Of a DNA stretch of 64,000 bases, positions 63,147 through 64,000 are shown in pieces. A program made the position numbers and the translations under genes. Each line of letters opens with the position of its first letter. Position 1 is the first letter of the stretch. The stretch is taken from positions 18,407-82,406 of the forward strand of contig JANYKQ010000009.1 of NCBI GenBank assembly GCA_025358115.1, given 5' to 3'. Under the pieces are notes generated by a model. The model saw nothing but the letters and a program-made list of their open reading frames with translations, searched no databases and was not told the DNA's origin. This stretch comes from Methanomicrobiales archaeon (GTDB lineage: Archaea > Halobacteriota > Methanomicrobia > Methanomicrobiales > Methanospirillaceae).

Positions 63147-64000
63147 TCAGTCCCTCTTTCCGGAGGTTCGCCATGCCCCCTCCGGTACCGTCATCTCAAA
63201 GCGTGCACCCTTGCCCGGTTCGCCGGTTTCCTTAATGGTGATGCCGGTGATAGAGAGGATCTCCCGCGATAAGGCCAGACCGAGCCCGGTATTCTTCCCA
63301 AACCCCCGCTCAAAGATCAGATCCTTTTCTACTGCAGCGACACCGTCACCATCATCTTCGCACACAAGGATCTGATCGCCAGCGCCAGCATGATCCTCAG
63401 CAAGGAACCTTATGGTCGTGATCCTGCCGCCATACCGGGCTGCATTATCCATCAGGTTGTAAAAGACCTTGATTACCAGCGGATCGGCGAACACTTCTGT
63501 CCCCGCAGGAAGATCGTTTTGTACCCCGACCTTGCCGAGCGGGGCCTGCTTTGCCGCAGTATCAACAAGCATCCGGCAGTCCTGCCATGCGGATGCCTTG
63601 GCACCGATGCTGTCGTATTCTTTGGTGAACCGGATCATGGAAGAGATCCGTTCAGCAGCGGTTGACAATTTTGAGAAATACTCGGCAGATGCTGGATCGG
63701 GCTGCTTCTTCTGCAGAAGGGTGAGGTATCCCAGCAGTATGGTCATCTGGTTGTTGATGTCATGCCGGGTGATGGAAGAGAGCAGGTTGAGTTTTTTGCT
63801 CGCCAGTGCCAGCGCATCCTCCACAAGTCTGCGGTCGGTGATATCCCGTATACTGCACTGGATGACCGAAACGTGTGGGTCAATGGAATAGACATTGCTG
63901 ACAAACTCAACTTCAATTTTCTTGCCGTCTTTTGTCTCAAGCGGGAGATCCTCATACCGGATGTATTCCTTTTTCTGTAATTCCTCAAACGCGAGCTTTG
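63147..64000 (-). CDS. PAS histidine kinase, C-terminal part (N-terminus outside window)
   Basis: The frame is open from the right edge of the window, so this is a fragment of at least 284 residues. It begins inside a PAS domain (LAFEELQKKEYIRYEDLP, then KKIEVEFVSNVYSIDPHVSV), closes it with RDITDRRLVEDALALA, and continues with SSITRHDINNQMTILLGYLT and a HATPase domain (NLMDNAARYGG, CEDDGDGVAAVEK, GKNTGLGLALSREI). The first gene of the visible part of the second sensory operon, it ends one base before the start of the 2056-aa gene. Its transmitter is closest in style to the kinases at 32073 and 53236. Confidence 0.92.
   Translation of the reverse strand, partial: KLAFEELQKKEYIRYEDLPLETKDGKKIEVEFVSNVYSIDPHVSVIQCSIRDITDRRLVEDALALASKKLNLLSSITRHDINNQMTILLGYLTLLQKKQPDPASAEYFSKLSTAAERISSMIRFTKEYDSIGAKASAWQDCRMLVDTAAKQAPLGKVGVQNDLPAGTEVFADPLVIKVFYNLMDNAARYGGRITTIRFLAEDHAGAGDQILVCEDDGDGVAAVEKDLIFERGFGKNTGLGLALSREILSITGITIKETGEPGKGARFEMTVPEGAWRTSGKRD

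Noticed and set aside
1..64000. tRNA, rRNA and CRISPR genes
   Set aside because: I looked for cloverleaf-like GGTTCGAATCC arms, rRNA motifs and short regular repeats and found none convincing by eye.

Overview
The window is archaeal and looks like a euryarchaeal methanogen of the Methanomicrobiales (Methanoregula-like). Supporting markers are a group II chaperonin (thermosome) with a GGM tail, the archaeal tRNA(Ile2) agmatidine synthetase TiaS, a four-subunit pyruvate:ferredoxin oxidoreductase, TATA-box promoters, GGTGA/GGAGG-type ribosome sites, and many cytosolic PAS histidine kinases. No tRNA, rRNA or CRISPR array was seen.

Region 1 (1-19147) is the most unusual part. On the minus strand are two large membrane Ser/Thr kinases (1930 and 1230 aa) and a related kinase-less protein (1004 aa). 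Each has an exported eight-bladed PQQ-type propeller, one membrane helix and a long cytosolic helical part. Downstream of them lie two ~200-aa ESCRT-III/Snf7-like helical proteins and the N-terminal part of a Vps4-like AAA+ ATPase with an MIT-like front end. On the plus strand are a soluble zinc-ribbon kinase of the same family, a PP2C phosphatase and a zinc-ribbon protein that shares a DSVIT-type repeat with the kinase-less sensor. Shared domains, a shared promoter element and an in-frame kinase-tail relic tie the locus together. My inference is a phosphorylation-controlled envelope or membrane-remodelling system.

Region 2 (19201-31801) is a mixed block: a CARF-wHTH regulator, a 539-base gap with a MITE-like inverted repeat, a receiver-PAS protein, a small zinc-ribbon membrane protein, the porBACD operon, two hypothetical genes, a tandem pair of lipoproteins with cupredoxin folds that lost most copper ligands, the thermosome, an HTH regulator and tiaS.

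Region 3 (32073-43383) is a tightly overlapping plus-strand operon of five PAS/receiver/histidine-kinase genes. It includes a receiver with Asp replaced by Asn and a hybrid gene apparently split by a deletion. Region 5 (53236-64000) is a second, minus-strand operon of four such genes, including a 2056-aa kinase with about twelve PAS domains. The two operons share domain cassettes.

Region 4 (43379-53084), between the kinase operons, is an accessory island. It holds a decayed nitrogenase cluster (nifK end fused to nifN, plus a truncated 2Fe-2S ferredoxin), a PEGA-type surface protein, a 1.2-kb gene-poor stretch, a SnoaL-like protein, a VapBC pair, a DNA methylase-like protein with a damaged NPPY motif and a 14-TM drug exporter.
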